A DNA stretch of 64,000 nucleotides from contig JADJLX010000005.1 of the NCBI GenBank assembly GCA_016709865.1, positions 1,178,001 to 1,242,000 of the forward strand, written 5' to 3'. This DNA comes from Bacteroidales bacterium. GTDB taxonomy: Bacteria > Bacteroidota > Bacteroidia > Bacteroidales > VadinHA17. Positions 63,706-64,000 of the stretch are shown here, one piece after another. The notes under the pieces were generated by a model. The model was not told the origin of the DNA. It was given only the letters and a program-made list of their open reading frames with translations, and did not search any database. Each line of letters starts with the position of its first letter. Within the stretch, counting starts at the first letter, position 1. A program made the position numbers and the translations under genes.

Positions 63706-63819
63706 AAGACGGGAGACGGGAGACCGAAGACCGGAGACCGAAGTAAAGAAAAGAGAAGGGGTGAGGGGAGAAAGGGTGAATGGGAGATTTACTCCGTGAA
63801 ACTCCGTGCTCTCCGTGGT
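63706..63819. repeat. Purine-rich GGGAGAC repeat plus CTCCGTG array
   Basis: GGGAGACG/CGGAGACCGAAG units (63714-63745) and a G/A-rich run precede three CTCCGTG units (63791-63817), a variant of the CTCTGTG family. It fills the spacer between two peptidase genes. Confidence 0.7.
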
Positions 63820-63835
63820 TAAAAAAAAAGTTAAG

Positions 63836-64000
63836 ATGAAAAACCTACCTTATGTTTTGTGCAGTATTATAATGCTGTATTCTTGTAGTAATTATGATCT
63901 GAAAAGAGGCGAGAACAGCATTACTGTTGCCGATATGCAGAAGTATGTCAGCAAACTCGGATCGGATGAATTCATGGGCAGAAAACCATTCACTCCCGGT
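63836..64000 (+). CDS. Probable M28-family peptidase lipoprotein, 5' end only
   Basis: The first 55 residues are visible, with lipobox LYSC (Cys17). The phrase KLGSDEFMGRKPFTPG matches the N-terminal region of M28 aminopeptidases in this phylum (usual form ASDEFxGRxPGTPG). The gene runs beyond the window. Catalytic residues cannot be checked. Confidence 0.65.
   Translation, partial: MKNLPYVLCSIIMLYSCSNYDLKRGENSITVADMQKYVSKLGSDEFMGRKPFTPG

Overview
The window reads as a chromosomal segment of a Bacteroidota bacterium, most likely Bacteroidales or Marinilabiliales-like (inference). Directly visible support: recurrent TAnnTTTG promoter boxes (TATCTTTG, TATATTTG, TACATTTG), near absence of Shine-Dalgarno sequences, a long six-domain ribosomal protein S1, a DUF3822 gene next to rsmD, SusC-like VVxGYG signatures, LytS/LytTR signalling, MacB-like permeases, and a REP-associated transposase with its palindromes. 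Base composition is moderately AT-rich and coding is dense on both strands. I see no rRNA, CRISPR array, prophage or conjugative element.

Layout. 1-4430 (minus): partial guaA, rnz, a STAS protein and rpsA. 4661-10162 (plus): ugd, rfbA, rfbC, rfbD and a phosphohexomutase, making UDP-glucuronate and dTDP-rhamnose precursors (no rfbB here). 10169-14415: RAYT transposase with REP palindromes, YjbQ, a small membrane protein, a RecD2-like helicase, DUF3822 and rsmD. 14532: tRNA-Asp. 14670-25035 (minus): lipoprotein, zinc-ribbon protein, two TAT-exported sugar enzymes, an LtaS-like sulfatase-fold enzyme, Yip1-like protein, speA and an M14 peptidase. 25389-28097: cold-shock gene, a 37-residue basic protein, and zwf-pgl. 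28318-34591: gltB-gltD behind what looks like a complete leader-peptide attenuator. 34644-40170: two histidine kinases, a LytTR regulator and an ABC permease. 40337-44057: divergent VWA protein and sigma/anti-sigma-TonB pair. 44082-45065: toxin-antitoxin pair and a frameshifted pentapeptide-repeat gene. 45142-47961: M64 peptidase and a Na+/H+ antiporter. 48244-53545: three-gene glycoside-hydrolase operon. 53688-64000: aminopeptidase P, second cold-shock gene, split pntAA-pntAB-pntB transhydrogenase, S9 and M14 peptidases and the start of a probable M28 peptidase.

How the genes connect. zwf-pgl, PntAB and GltBD are linked through NADPH supply and glutamate synthesis (inference). The secreted peptidases (two M14, M64, S9, probable M28, plus cytosolic aminopeptidase P) and the glycosidase operon suggest a scavenger of protein and polysaccharide.

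Most notable: (i) the gltB leader at 28318-28470, with promoter, 20-codon branched-chain-rich leader peptide, an antiterminator arm overlapping its stop codon, and an intrinsic terminator; (ii) a RAYT gene carrying a copy of its own presumed REP palindrome in frame and using another copy for its stop codon; (iii) several intergenic repeat families that sit at gene ends, in some cases supplying stop codons or C-terminal residues; (iv) a SusC-like EVVVVGYG signature inside an anti-sigma/TonB-like protein.
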